A DNA stretch of 64,000 bases, from the NCBI GenBank assembly GCA_947073545.1, contig CAMTMP010000006.1:1-64000 (forward strand). The letters run 5' to 3'. The translations under genes and the position numbers were made by a program. This document shows positions 1 to 8,763 of the stretch, in pieces; the first letter of the stretch is position 1, and each line of letters opens with the position of its first letter. The notes beneath the pieces were generated by a model, which was given only the letters and a program-made list of their open reading frames with translations, was not told the origin of the DNA and did not search any database. Origin of the DNA: an uncultured bacterium (GTDB taxonomy: Bacteria > Bacillota > Clostridia > Lachnospirales > Lachnospiraceae).

Positions 1-345
<345 letters not shown>

Positions 346-655
346 GAGGTAAATTTCTGCGAAATTAACCTCGAGAGAACCGCAAGCGGTTCTCTGCGGG
401 TTGAAGAGAGCAGAGGGATAGAAAAGAGTAATTCTAAGGTTCTAAAGAACAGAACCTAAGAATCACTATAGTTTCGTCTCAGAGAACCGCAAGCGGTTCT
501 CCGCAGGCAGAGACAAATGGAACGGATAGAAAGAAAACAGGAGATTCAGTATTTGGTATTGAGGGTATGTGCCTTCAAAGAGTTTCGCAGAAGCCAATGC
601 GGAGAATCGCGGAGCGGTTCTCTGACGATTAATTTGCGAAGCAAATTTATCGTTT
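346..655 (+). repeat. 23S-tRNA spacer with three related hairpins and no 5S
   Basis: This 310-base spacer holds three copies of a hairpin with the core GAGAACCGC-aa-GCGGTTCTC. The first stem is at 374-395, the second at 481-501, and a diverged third copy (GAATCGC/GCGGTTC) at about 602-623. No 5S rRNA signature is visible and no convincing gene is present. The hairpins may be rRNA processing sites or a small repeat family; the sequence does not decide. Confidence 0.7.
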
Positions 656-727
656 TCCTCGATAGCTCAATGGTAGAGCACGCGGCTGTTAACCGCGGGG
701 TTGTAGGTTCGAGCCCTACTCGGGGAG
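656..727 (+). tRNA. tRNA-Asn (GTT)
   Basis: A cloverleaf is visible: acceptor TCCTCGA pairs with TCGGGGA, the D-arm contains AGCTCAATGGTAGAGC, the anticodon loop is CTGTTAA with anticodon GTT, and the T-arm contains GTTCGAGCC. No CCA is encoded. It follows the 23S gene and is probably cotranscribed with it. Confidence 0.95.
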
Positions 728-744
728 TTAAAAATAGCTTAGAG

Positions 745-779
745 AAAAACCTGTAGACGTGATTGTTTACAGGTTTTTT
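745..779 (+). terminator. Rho-independent terminator, probably bidirectional
   Basis: The stem AAAACCTGTA / TACAGGTTTT is followed by a T run on the plus strand and mirrored by an A run on the 5' side. It lies between tRNA-Asn and the convergent histidine kinase gene and could end both transcripts. Confidence 0.85.
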
Positions 780-792
780 ATTGCTTATGATT

Positions 793-1686
793 TTATGCTG
801 TTGTCTGCGGGAAGTCTAAACAGACACTTAATACATTGCCGTGGTATTGTGCCGTAATAGTTCCCTCCATTTGTTCTACCAATGTCTTGGCGATCGCAAG
901 CCCCAAACCCGTTGAGTTCCTTGCTGTTTCTACAGTAAAGAAACGGTTAAACAGTTTTCCGACTTGTACGTCATTTAGATTTTGCGCTCTATTTGTAAAA
1001 ATAATTTCCCCCGTTTCGGACAACGAAACGGTTAAATCGCCGTCGCTGTATTTCAACGCGTTATTCAGAATGTTGTTCAGTACACGCAGGAAGGCAGTTC
1101 TGTTCAAAGTGCGCATAATCTTTTTATCAGTCATATCTATTTGCGGCGTAATACCACGCTTCGTCAATGCAGCATAGAATGAGGCAATGCTTTGTTCTAA
1201 TAGATCATTCACACATAAAGGTTCTAACGGCATAGGTTCCTGCGCTGACATGATCATCGAATAACGGAACAGTTCTTCCGTTAATTGTTTTAATACCTCT
1301 GCACGATTTTGAATGGCCATGACATAACGATTGACTTTTTCGGACTTTTCTTCCTCTTGAAGCAAATCCAAATAGCCGCAAATCGCAGTTAAGGGTGTCC
1401 GCAAATCGTGGGAAATATTCGTTACGGCATCTTTCAATTCTCTGTCTCCGCTCAGATATTGTCTGCGCTGTTTCCGCAGCAGCCGAAGTTGTACGTTGAT
1501 TTCAGACGCCAATTTTTTCGCGTGAGTGTCATGAGAAGAGATAGAGACAAGTGTGTTTGTATCGGTCGAAAGATGTTCCTTGAACGCTGCACAAATTTCG
1601 TCCATACTTTTTTTCAGCAATACAATTTTTACAGTAAGCACGAAAACGCTTATCAGCAGAATGCCGCACAAAATCCAAGGAAACAT
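793..1686 (-). CDS. Sensor histidine kinase of an ABC-transporter-linked two-component system
   Basis: A 297-residue membrane histidine kinase. One N-terminal membrane helix (about residues 3-25) is followed by a short linker, then the dimerisation/phosphoacceptor helix with NISHDLRTPLTAICGY (His near residue 92). The ATPase domain has the N-box NILNNALKYS and the G-box GLGLAIAKTL. There is almost no extracellular domain, as in intramembrane-sensing kinases that work with peptide-antibiotic ABC transporters; that comparison is inference. It is the last gene of a minus-strand set of response regulator, ABC ATPase, permease and kinase, and starts 15 bases after the permease stop. Confidence 0.9.
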   Translation of the reverse strand: MFPWILCGILLISVFVLTVKIVLLKKSMDEICAAFKEHLSTDTNTLVSISSHDTHAKKLASEINVQLRLLRKQRRQYLSGDRELKDAVTNISHDLRTPLTAICGYLDLLQEEEKSEKVNRYVMAIQNRAEVLKQLTEELFRYSMIMSAQEPMPLEPLCVNDLLEQSIASFYAALTKRGITPQIDMTDKKIMRTLNRTAFLRVLNNILNNALKYSDGDLTVSLSETGEIIFTNRAQNLNDVQVGKLFNRFFTVETARNSTGLGLAIAKTLVEQMEGTITAQYHGNVLSVCLDFPQTTA

Positions 1687-1701
1687 AGCTTTAACCCACC
1701 T

Positions 1702-2487
1702 TTATTTCAAATCTTTTGTTTTAAAAATTCTGATGCCGATGGCTGTAGTTACAGCAGTGACAAACAGTGAAGACAACAGCATTTTCCATATATAAATAAC
1801 AGGCAGGGCAAAATTATCCAGATCCCCATACTGTACCGCCTGTCCTGTCGGAAGAAATGAGTGAAAGAAAGTAAGGCACAAGTATACAGGCGTTCCCGGA
1901 CTGTTTAGCCAGTCGGTATACTCATTAAGCTGCCAGGCTATCATAGAAAAAATTGTCACACCTAAAACACTGATTATTGCCGATCCGGTTTTATCAGCGC
2001 AAACCATGCTGATTAGTGTAAAAACAGAAGAAAATGCGATTACTGACGCAATACTCCCCAAGAGTTTCAAAAAAATATTTCCACAGCTTTGTGTAACAAA
2101 GCCAACTAACGGTGTTCCCACAACAGTGACAGTGACAAGGTAAAAAGCACATAGGAGCAGAGCCGCAAGGATGACGGTTATTAAATTGGAAAAATAGATA
2201 TTGATTTTCCGATGTCCGCAAATCACTTTGTTGCGCATCGTGCCGTCACTATATTCGGTGCCCAAAAACAGGCTGCTTAGGATAGCTGTTAAAATACCAA
2301 TCAGCATAGAATATCCATAAAAAACCTTATCTAATGTGACTGTCTGTCCGTAAGCCAAATGAATTTTGTGTTGGGCAAAAGCCCCGAAAGCGGCAATTAT
2401 GCCGGAAAAAATCATAAATATCATTTCTCCCCGAAAAAGTTTGCTTTTTGACAGGCGAAAGAAATTTGAGAATAGCAATTTACGCAT
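1702..2487 (-). CDS. ABC-2 type transporter permease
   Basis: A membrane protein of about 261 residues with roughly six hydrophobic segments, typical of the permease half of small ABC-2 exporters such as those for lantibiotic self-protection or bacitracin-type resistance. The start chosen is ATG at 2487 (MRKLLFSNFFRL), because GGAGGTGATC lies just upstream and its start overlaps the end of the ATPase gene by 8 bases, suggesting translational coupling. A longer frame from 2505 lacks such a site. The substrate cannot be told from sequence. Confidence 0.88.
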   Translation of the reverse strand: MRKLLFSNFFRLSKSKLFRGEMIFMIFSGIIAAFGAFAQHKIHLAYGQTVTLDKVFYGYSMLIGILTAILSSLFLGTEYSDGTMRNKVICGHRKINIYFSNLITVILAALLLCAFYLVTVTVVGTPLVGFVTQSCGNIFLKLLGSIASVIAFSSVFTLISMVCADKTGSAIISVLGVTIFSMIAWQLNEYTDWLNSPGTPVYLCLTFFHSFLPTGQAVQYGDLDNFALPVIYIWKMLLSSLFVTAVTTAIGIRIFKTKDLK

Positions 2488-3394
2488 TATGATCACCTCC
2501 GACAAGATTTATAAAATAATTTTCTAAACTTTCGTCGCGTTCATATATGGATTTCACATGGCAGTCCTGTGAAGCCAGCGCAAGCGTCAAATCGGTTATA
2601 TCGAACGATCCGAAAATATCCGCTTCCCTGTCGGAAATAATTGTGTATTCAAGTTCCATTTCATCGAGAACGCGGGAGAGGACTTTTGTATTTGACACTT
2701 TGATGCGGGAACGCTTCCGGGAAGCTGCTTCCAAGTCTGAGGCGTTTATTTCCTTTACCATCTGTCCGCAGTCGATGAATCCATAATAAGTGGCGAGCCG
2801 GGAAAGTTCGTCGAGTATGTGGCTGGAAATGAGTATGGTAATCTGCTGCTCCCGGTTGAGTTTCAAAATCAGTTCCCGCATTTCGATCATACCTTGTGGG
2901 TCAAGCCCATTGGTCGGTTCATCCAGCACAAGAAAGTCCGGGTCGCCGCAGAGCGCAACCGCAATCCCCAATCGCTGCCGCATACCCAGAGAAAAGTTTT
3001 TGGCTTTCTTTTTTCCTGCCTTTTCAAGACCGACCAGTTTTAACAATTCTGTCAGCCCGTCAAAGGAGGGCAGACCGAGAATAAGGTATTGCTCTTTCAG
3101 ATTTTCTTCCGCGGTCATCTCGAGATAAATAGACGGCGTTTCCACAACAGCGCCCATTCTCCTGCGTGATTTGTCAATTTCCTTATCCGTGTTTTTCCTC
3201 CCATACAGCGTATATTCGCCGGAAGTGGCAGTCTGTAATCCGCAGATCAGGCGGATTAAGGTGGTTTTGCCGGAGCCGTTTTTTCCGACCAAACCGTAGA
3301 TCGCTCCTTCTGGAATGTGCATGGAGACAGCGTTCAACGCTTTGACTGTTCCGTATGTTTTAGACAAAGCGTTTGTAGTCAGGACATAGTCCAT
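2480..3394 (-). CDS. ABC transporter ATP-binding protein
   Basis: A 304-residue nucleotide-binding subunit. The Walker A motif is GLVGKNGSGKTT (near residue 37), the signature is FSLGMRQRLGIA and the Walker B is FLVLDEPTNGLD. A C-terminal extension of about 80 residues is typical of drug/lantibiotic-type ATPases. It pairs with the permease whose start overlaps its stop. A good Shine-Dalgarno (AAAGGAGG) precedes the start. It lies about 105 bases downstream of the response regulator gene and probably belongs to the same transcript. Confidence 0.93.
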   Translation of the reverse strand: MDYVLTTNALSKTYGTVKALNAVSMHIPEGAIYGLVGKNGSGKTTLIRLICGLQTATSGEYTLYGRKNTDKEIDKSRRRMGAVVETPSIYLEMTAEENLKEQYLILGLPSFDGLTELLKLVGLEKAGKKKAKNFSLGMRQRLGIAVALCGDPDFLVLDEPTNGLDPQGMIEMRELILKLNREQQITILISSHILDELSRLATYYGFIDCGQMVKEINASDLEAASRKRSRIKVSNTKVLSRVLDEMELEYTIISDREADIFGSFDITDLTLALASQDCHVKSIYERDESLENYFINLVGGDHNA

Positions 3395-3500
3395 ATAGAT
3401 AACCTCCTTTTTGGCACGGGTATTTCATGCTTGATACTGGCATTGTAGCAAGAAATAGTTGAGAAAACGGTTAAGAAAAGGGTTGAGATTTCGTTGAGAT

Positions 3501-4163
3501 CTATTCCGACTTCAATTTGAAGCCAATACCCCATACCGCATCGATATACTCTTTTCCCCCAAGATCCCGTAGCTTTTTTCGCAAGTGACTGATATGCGTT
3601 TTTAATGAGCTGTCCGTACAATCAGGCGTATCTTCGCTGATGCGTTCAAGCAATACAGACTTTGTTATCACTTGTAATGGGTTTTGCATGAGAATTTTTA
3701 AAATGGCGTATTCCGTCCTTGTTAAACTGGCTTTTTGCTGTCCCACAAAGACTTCGTGTGCCATTGTGTCCATCCGCAGATTATCACAAGACAGAATGGA
3801 ATGACCCGAAAGGAAACCATTGCGGAGTGCAACGGTAATTCTTGCAAGCAGCTCTTTCATTTCAAAAGGTTTTGTAATATAGTCCGCCGCGCCGCCAAGC
3901 AAAAGATCAACCTTATCGTCAACATCCATCTTTGCACTGACAACGATAACGGGGATGCCCTTTATTTGCGGCAGCACTTCTTCCCCGGAAAGACCCGGCA
4001 GCATTAAGTCAAGCAAAATAAGGTCAGGTCTTGACGCGGACAGCACATATAATGCCTCTGTCCCCGAATACGCCCGTGATATCTGATAGCCTTCTTTGGT
4101 AAGCGTCTCTTCCATTACATTCCCGATATGCAGGTCGTCGTCAATGATCAAAATATGTTTCAT
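3501..4163 (-). CDS. OmpR-family response regulator
   Basis: About 220 residues, the normal length for this family. The N-terminal receiver domain begins MKHILIIDDDLHIGNV, with the acidic pair DD, the phosphoacceptor in LILLDLMLPG (about residue 52) and the conserved Lys in ITKPFEM. The C-terminal winged-helix domain ends VWGIGFKLKSE. The start at 4163 was chosen because the homologous domain starts there; the frame runs open upstream to 4283 without family-like sequence. It is the first gene of the regulator, ATPase, permease and kinase set and probably controls the transporter. Confidence 0.92.
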   Translation of the reverse strand: MKHILIIDDDLHIGNVMEETLTKEGYQISRAYSGTEALYVLSASRPDLILLDLMLPGLSGEEVLPQIKGIPVIVVSAKMDVDDKVDLLLGGAADYITKPFEMKELLARITVALRNGFLSGHSILSCDNLRMDTMAHEVFVGQQKASLTRTEYAILKILMQNPLQVITKSVLLERISEDTPDCTDSSLKTHISHLRKKLRDLGGKEYIDAVWGIGFKLKSE

Positions 4164-4422
4164 GTTAAATTCCCACGTGTTCCTTTTCATCTTCCATCTG
4201 CGGGTATTTCCGCATCCGTTGGTATGAACCAAACAGTTCCCTTTTTTTCTGTCCCTGTAATGCGTATACACTTCCAATATCATATATTATATTTCGTTTT
4301 CTCGAAGAATACAAGAATAACACAGGAGCCGACAGAACCCTATGTGAATCAGTGAAGGGTCATGACCGGATTACGCTTCAAGCGTTGCCATTGTGAACCT
4401 CACGTCCATGAATGGCATAAAC

Positions 4423-4471
4423 TGTATGAAAACCGTGTCCGGCTATGCCGGGACAAAGCGGTTTTCATACA
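4423..4471 (+). other. Strong two-level hairpin upstream of the lysozyme gene
   Basis: TGTATGAAAACCG (4423-4435) is a perfect inverted repeat of 4459-4471, and the loop contains a further stem (TGTCCGGC / GCCGGGACA). There is no T run, so it is not an ordinary terminator. It ends about 35 bases before the lysozyme start and may be an mRNA leader structure or a repeat element. Confidence 0.7.
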
Positions 4472-4505
4472 ACCGAAAATGAAAAAAAGTGATAGGAGAC
4501 AGGTT

Positions 4506-5453
4506 ATGAAAGAAGATGCAAAAAAAACAGAATTATATGTAGGGGATATCTCTCAATATAATACCATTCAACAGTATACTCTGTTGAAAGAACATTTTGA
4601 CGGGATAATCGTAAGGGTCGGATACCGCGGCTACAGCGTTGGTACGATTAAGGAAGATGCGCTGTTTGCCAAACATATGCAAGGGCTTACAGAGAATAGC
4701 ATACCCTATGGGTTCTATTTTATGGGGCAGGCAGTCACGGAGCAGGAAGCGGTCTTAGAAGCGGAGTATTGTCATGAAATGACAAAAAAATACAGCCCGT
4801 CACTGCCTGTCTATTATGACAGTGAGCTGTCCAATCCAAAGGGGGACGGCAGGGCGGATCATCTGTCCCGCCGCCAGCGGACGGACATCACCAGGGCATT
4901 CTGCCAAAGGATATTACAGTTTGGGATGCGGGCGGGCGTTTACGCGTCGGAGAACTGGTTTGAGACAAAATTGTATGCGGAGGAACTGGCAGAGTACAGC
5001 ATTTGGGTCGCATGTTACAATGCCTCTTTGGATTATCATGAGACAGGTTATGACATGTGGCAGTATACCAGCGATTACAGGATAACGGGCCTGGATATAA
5101 AGCTCGACCGGTCATACTGTTACAGAGCATTTGCTAAGAATGACACGGACGGTGCAAAGCCGGAAGAGGAACCGCTGCTGGAGGTTAGGGAAGGCGTATA
5201 CCGTGGCAGCGAATGTTATGAAGTGAGCGGCTGTGGGAAAACAGAGGGATATCTGGTCAAAGGGCAGACAGTCACAACCGTGCGCTACAATGACCGGAAC
5301 GAATATGTCAGGCTGCTGCAGGAGAAACTTGGCGTGGATACAGACGGTATCTTTGGGGCAGAGACGGAAGCGGCAGTAAGGCAGTTCCAGCGAACGCATG
5401 GGCTTACAGTGGACGGAGTGGCAGGCATTCAAACATGGAATGCGCTTCTCTGA
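4506..5453 (+). CDS. GH25 lysozyme with C-terminal peptidoglycan-binding domain
   Basis: About 315 residues. The N-terminal GH25 (Chalaropsis-type muramidase) domain begins YVGDISQYN and contains the acidic cluster VYYDSEL and the strand end MWQYTSDY expected of the family. A PG_binding_1 domain at the C-terminus reads YVRLLQEKLGVDTDGIFG and ends GVAGIQTWNALL. It should cleave the glycan backbone of peptidoglycan. No signal peptide is evident from the chosen start (ATG 4506, preceded by AGGAG). A longer frame from 4362 has no ribosome site. It precedes the collagen-like gene, but 160 bases separate them. Confidence 0.9.
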   Translation: MKEDAKKTELYVGDISQYNTIQQYTLLKEHFDGIIVRVGYRGYSVGTIKEDALFAKHMQGLTENSIPYGFYFMGQAVTEQEAVLEAEYCHEMTKKYSPSLPVYYDSELSNPKGDGRADHLSRRQRTDITRAFCQRILQFGMRAGVYASENWFETKLYAEELAEYSIWVACYNASLDYHETGYDMWQYTSDYRITGLDIKLDRSYCYRAFAKNDTDGAKPEEEPLLEVREGVYRGSECYEVSGCGKTEGYLVKGQTVTTVRYNDRNEYVRLLQEKLGVDTDGIFGAETEAAVRQFQRTHGLTVDGVAGIQTWNALL

Positions 5454-5615
5454 CCGGGTGTGATACGGCAAATGAAAAGGTGGAATCTGTCAATGGCAGT
5501 TTGCTATGCAATGATCTTCTATGATTCGACAAAATATGGCAAAATTCCGGGCAATGCATAATATATTTAGTGAAAAAGGTATTTTCAATATATTTTTCAA
5601 AAAGGAAGTGTTTTA

Positions 5616-6917
5616 ATGAATCAAAATTATTCATGTGACTGCAATCAGAAGCAAGACCAATACTCGTGCGGCATCCCCGGTCCTGTGGGACCAAAAGGAG
5701 ACCAAGGCCCGGCAGGTCCGCAAGGTGTCAAAGGAGATAGCGGCTGTCCCGGTCCTAAGGGAGACAGAGGGGAACCGGGGCCTGTTGGCCCGCAGGGTAT
5801 TCCGGGCGTTCCCGGTGCAAGGGGGCCAAGAGGAGATACAGGCCCGGTAGGACCTACCGGAAATACAGGCCCGAGAGGCTGCGAAGGCCCGAGAGGTTAC
5901 GCAGGCCCGCAGGGTATTCAGGGTATTCAGGGAGTTCGCGGAGAAATGGGTCCGAAAGGTGACCCCGGTTGTGAAGGTCCGAAAGGAGACATAGGTCCTG
6001 CCGGACCAGCCGGTCCTATGGGTCCAGCCGGACCAGCCGGGCCGCAGGGAGATGCCGGACCCCAGGGTCCGAGAGGGATTCCCGGACCCACAGGGCCAAC
6101 TGGCCCCATAGGAGCCATGGGGCCGCAGGGCGCGACCGGGCCACAGGGCATACAAGGGGAAGCGGGGCCGATTGGCGCGCAGGGACCCAAAGGATGTCAG
6201 GGAGATGAAGGCCCAACCGGAGCGACTGGAGCCACAGGAGCTACAGGCCCGACCGGAGCAACCGGAGCAACAGGTCCAGCCGGGGCAGCCGGAGCAACCG
6301 GGGCAACAGGCCCAGCCGGGGCAGATGGAGCAGCCGGAGCGACGGGAGCCACCGGGGCCACCGGACCTACTGGAGCTACCGGACCTGCAGGTATAGCATC
6401 AGGGGAAAAAATGCTCCTCTTTAATGGAATAAATCCAATTTTAATGACAACGCTTGAGGATGGCAGCCCAGGCTTTTCGGGTCTTGTGGGTTTTGGCACT
6501 AGCGGACAGGGACCTTCGCCGTTAACCTCTACGATGAACGTGGAAGGTATGGGAGGATATGGCAGCGGTTTTTATTTTACGGTTCCTGTCGCAATGGAGA
6601 TTAACAGCCTGATTGCTTTTTTCGTCACCAATCGCTTGTCCGCGCAGACTTCCCCCACTGTCACGATAAGCGCACAATTATACGAGGCCAGGGAAGAGAG
6701 CGATATATTTTCAGCTATTGAAGAAACGCTGGTTACCCTGACGCCTTCCGTTACTGAGGCAACACCTGTTGGGACTATGCTGAGAGGCGAGATTCAGACG
6801 AACAGACTGGTAGAAAAGAACACAAGGCTGATGCTGGTATTTTTTACAACGTCAAACGGGCCGGAGCAGGTCGACGCATTTTTGGGATATGCAAGAGCCA
6901 GCTTGGTTTACACTTGA
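5616..6917 (+). CDS. Collagen-like repeat protein with BclA-type C-terminal domain
   Basis: A 433-residue protein. A short N-terminus with Cys ([18 protein letters not shown]) is followed by an unbroken run of Gly-X-Y triplets from about residue 20 to 265: first GPxGPxG-type, then a [13 protein letters not shown] stretch. A C-terminal globular domain of about 165 residues ends [10 protein letters not shown]. The plan matches exosporium/surface filament proteins such as BclA, whose C-terminal domain trimerises. The family role is established; spore-surface location here is inferred. Start is ATG 5616 after AAGGAAG. Reverse-strand frames through the repeats are shadows. The repeats are prone to length change by slippage. 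Confidence 0.92.
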   Translation: MNQNYSCDCNQKQDQYSCGIPGPVGPKGDQGPAGPQGVKGDSGCPGPKGDRGEPGPVGPQGIPGVPGARGPRGDTGPVGPTGNTGPRGCEGPRGYAGPQGIQGIQGVRGEMGPKGDPGCEGPKGDIGPAGPAGPMGPAGPAGPQGDAGPQGPRGIPGPTGPTGPIGAMGPQGATGPQGIQGEAGPIGAQGPKGCQGDEGPTGATGATGATGPTGATGATGPAGAAGATGATGPAGADGAAGATGATGATGPTGATGPAGIASGEKMLLFNGINPILMTTLEDGSPGFSGLVGFGTSGQGPSPLTSTMNVEGMGGYGSGFYFTVPVAMEINSLIAFFVTNRLSAQTSPTVTISAQLYEAREESDIFSAIEETLVTLTPSVTEATPVGTMLRGEIQTNRLVEKNTRLMLVFFTTSNGPEQVDAFLGYARASLVYT

Positions 6918-6953
6918 TATTTCCGGATAAAACGCGACACAAGCCATATCAAG

Positions 6954-6990
6954 TATCCCGGAGGCTGCGGGCAACCGAATCTCCGGGATA
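6954..6990 (+). terminator. Hairpin between convergent genes, probable terminator
   Basis: TATCCCGGAG (6954-6963) pairs perfectly with CTCCGGGATA (6981-6990). It lies between the end of the collagen-like gene and the convergent CBM9-like gene. The following T run is short, so termination is likely but not certain. Confidence 0.6.
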
Positions 6991-6999
6991 TCTTATGTT

Positions 7000-7614
7000 T
7001 TATGTAAGTGGAAGAATCTGCGCCTGTGCAAAATACGCGGGAAGATGGAAATTCGGTTCAGGTACAGGAATGGGAGCAAAGCTGGCAAAATGCGTCTGCC
7101 CTTCGCTCTCTTTTATTTTATAAAAATTACAGGTGAACGTGCTGTAGGCGCTTAGCGCAAGACCGGGATAAATGGCGGCAATCACGGACAGGGGAAGGGT
7201 CAGCCGGATGCGCCAGGACTGTTCGTCAATCTGGGCGCGGCAGAGAACATCCTTGCGAAGTTCATCCGATAAAGGAATCCGATTCTGGCGGCTTTCTCCG
7301 TAACAGGCCAGCATGGCGCCGTTTGCGTTCATTTCGAAGTTTAGATAGCAGGGGTCTGGCTGGTCGGGTGTAAAGCAGAAAAAGGCTTCCAGGGCGGAGT
7401 CCAGATAGACAGGATCATTGTCGTTCTGATATGTGCGGCAGGGATCGGTTTCCTGACATTCCATCTCAAGCAGAAGGCCGCTTCCGGGTATATAGCCAAG
7501 GCGCCCGGTGGTGACAGGACGATAGCTGCCTCCCCAGTTAAATTGATCTACCGAAAAAGTGGGACAGCTCGACAAATGTTCTGACGATTTTATGGAAAAC
7601 ACATCATATTTCAT
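7000..7614 (-). CDS. CBM9-like (carbohydrate-binding family 9-like) protein
   Basis: A 204-residue soluble protein with no signal peptide or membrane segment. The pattern of an N-terminal strand with FNWGGSYRP, a central YLDSALEAFFCFTP and ALSAYSTFTCNFYKI, and a closing Pro-rich end PEPNFHLPAYFAQ resembles the CBM9-like/DOMON-type domains that occur as stand-alone proteins in Lachnospiraceae. The usual assumption is sugar binding, but the stand-alone forms are not characterised as far as I know. It is convergent with the collagen-like gene and divergent from the nucleotidyltransferase gene. Confidence 0.7.
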   Translation of the reverse strand: MKYDVFSIKSSEHLSSCPTFSVDQFNWGGSYRPVTTGRLGYIPGSGLLLEMECQETDPCRTYQNDNDPVYLDSALEAFFCFTPDQPDPCYLNFEMNANGAMLACYGESRQNRIPLSDELRKDVLCRAQIDEQSWRIRLTLPLSVIAAIYPGLALSAYSTFTCNFYKIKESEGQTHFASFAPIPVPEPNFHLPAYFAQAQILPLT

Positions 7615-7834
7615 AATAAATCTCTCCGTTTTTTGAATTGTAAATATATCTTAACAAAGGGCAGTTAAAAACACAAGGGGCAAATCGGATGTGGAGCAGG
7701 CGCCTTGTGAGATAAAAAAAAGGGCCGATTGTGCTATTGTAGATTATGGGAAAGCCATATATACTTAAAATACAAGTATCAGCAGTGAGCGGTTGAAGGG
7801 ACAATGAAATTTCAAACAGGAGGGCAGGAGCGTT

Positions 7835-8755
7835 ATGAAGAAACCAATTCTTATTATTATGGCAGCTGGCATGGGAAGCCGTTACGGCGGTTTGAAGCAG
7901 ATTGACCCGGTGGACGAGCAGGGGCATATCATTATGGACTTTTCCATATATGATGCGGTGAAAGCAGGATTTGAAAAGGTCATATTTATTATCAAAAAAG
8001 AGCTGGAGCAGGACTTTAAGGAAAAAATCGGAAACCGTATGGAGAAGCGGATCGCGGTGGAATATGTCTATCAGGATATTGCCAATCTGCCGGACGGCTT
8101 TGCAGTGCCGGAGGGCAGGGTAAAACCGTGGGGAACGGCACATGCGGTTCTGTCATGTCTGTCGGCAGTGGACGGTCCTTTTGCGGTGATCAACGCGGAC
8201 GATTATTACGGACAGCAGGCGTTCCGGATGATTTATGATTTTCTGGTGAGCCATGACGATACGGATAAGCTGCAGTATACAATGGTCGGATATCTGTTAA
8301 AGAACACGATGACAGAGAACGGCCATGTGGCGCGCGGCGTCTGCCGGATGGATGGGGAAGGAAAGCTGACAGAGATCACAGAGCGGGTCCGCATTGAGAA
8401 CCATGAGGGCGGGATGGCCTACACGGAGGACGATGGGGCAACATGGACGTTCCTGCCGGAAGACACGATAGTGTCCATGAATATGTGGGGATTTTCGAAG
8501 AGCATGATGGTGGAGATTCAGAACAGATTTGCTGATTTTCTGAACAGAAATCTGGAAAAGAATCCGTTGAAATGTGAGTATTTCCTTCCGTTTGTCGTGG
8601 ATGAACTGATTCAGGAGAAAAAGGCAGAGGTGACGGTTTTAGAGTCAAAAGACCGCTGGTATGGCGTTACCTACAAGGAAGATAAGCCGACAGTCGTGAA
8701 AGCGATCCAAGCGCTGAAGGACCAAGGGCTGTATCCGCAGGATCTCTGGGATTGA
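7835..8755 (+). CDS. Sugar nucleotidyltransferase (NTP_transferase family)
   Basis: A 306-residue protein with the family N-terminal loop IMAAGMGSRYGGLKQIDP (G-x-G-S-R ... K), which binds the nucleotide, and the metal-binding aspartates in FAVINADDYYG. It should join a sugar 1-phosphate to NTP, giving NDP-sugar and pyrophosphate. Start ATG 7835 follows GGAGGGCAGGAG. The NahK-like sugar 1-kinase is two genes downstream, so the pair could convert a free hexosamine or hexose to its NDP form; this is inferred from context. Confidence 0.88.
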   Translation: MKKPILIIMAAGMGSRYGGLKQIDPVDEQGHIIMDFSIYDAVKAGFEKVIFIIKKELEQDFKEKIGNRMEKRIAVEYVYQDIANLPDGFAVPEGRVKPWGTAHAVLSCLSAVDGPFAVINADDYYGQQAFRMIYDFLVSHDDTDKLQYTMVGYLLKNTMTENGHVARGVCRMDGEGKLTEITERVRIENHEGGMAYTEDDGATWTFLPEDTIVSMNMWGFSKSMMVEIQNRFADFLNRNLEKNPLKCEYFLPFVVDELIQEKKAEVTVLESKDRWYGVTYKEDKPTVVKAIQALKDQGLYPQDLWD

Positions 8756-8763
8756 GCATTTCT

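Noticed and set aside
5680-6400. Short regular DNA repeats that could suggest a CRISPR array
   Set aside because: The repeats are 9-base multiples coding for Gly-X-Y, with no unique spacers and no cas genes. No CRISPR array was seen anywhere in the window.
5631-6499. Long open frames on the minus strand through the collagen-like gene
   Set aside because: They are mirror shadows of Gly-X-Y codon repeats, have no ribosome sites, and their composition is the translated complement of the repeats.
7604-8143. A 179-codon minus-strand frame over the start of the nucleotidyltransferase gene
   Set aside because: It is antisense to an intact enzyme with a clear nucleotide-binding loop and has no family resemblance.
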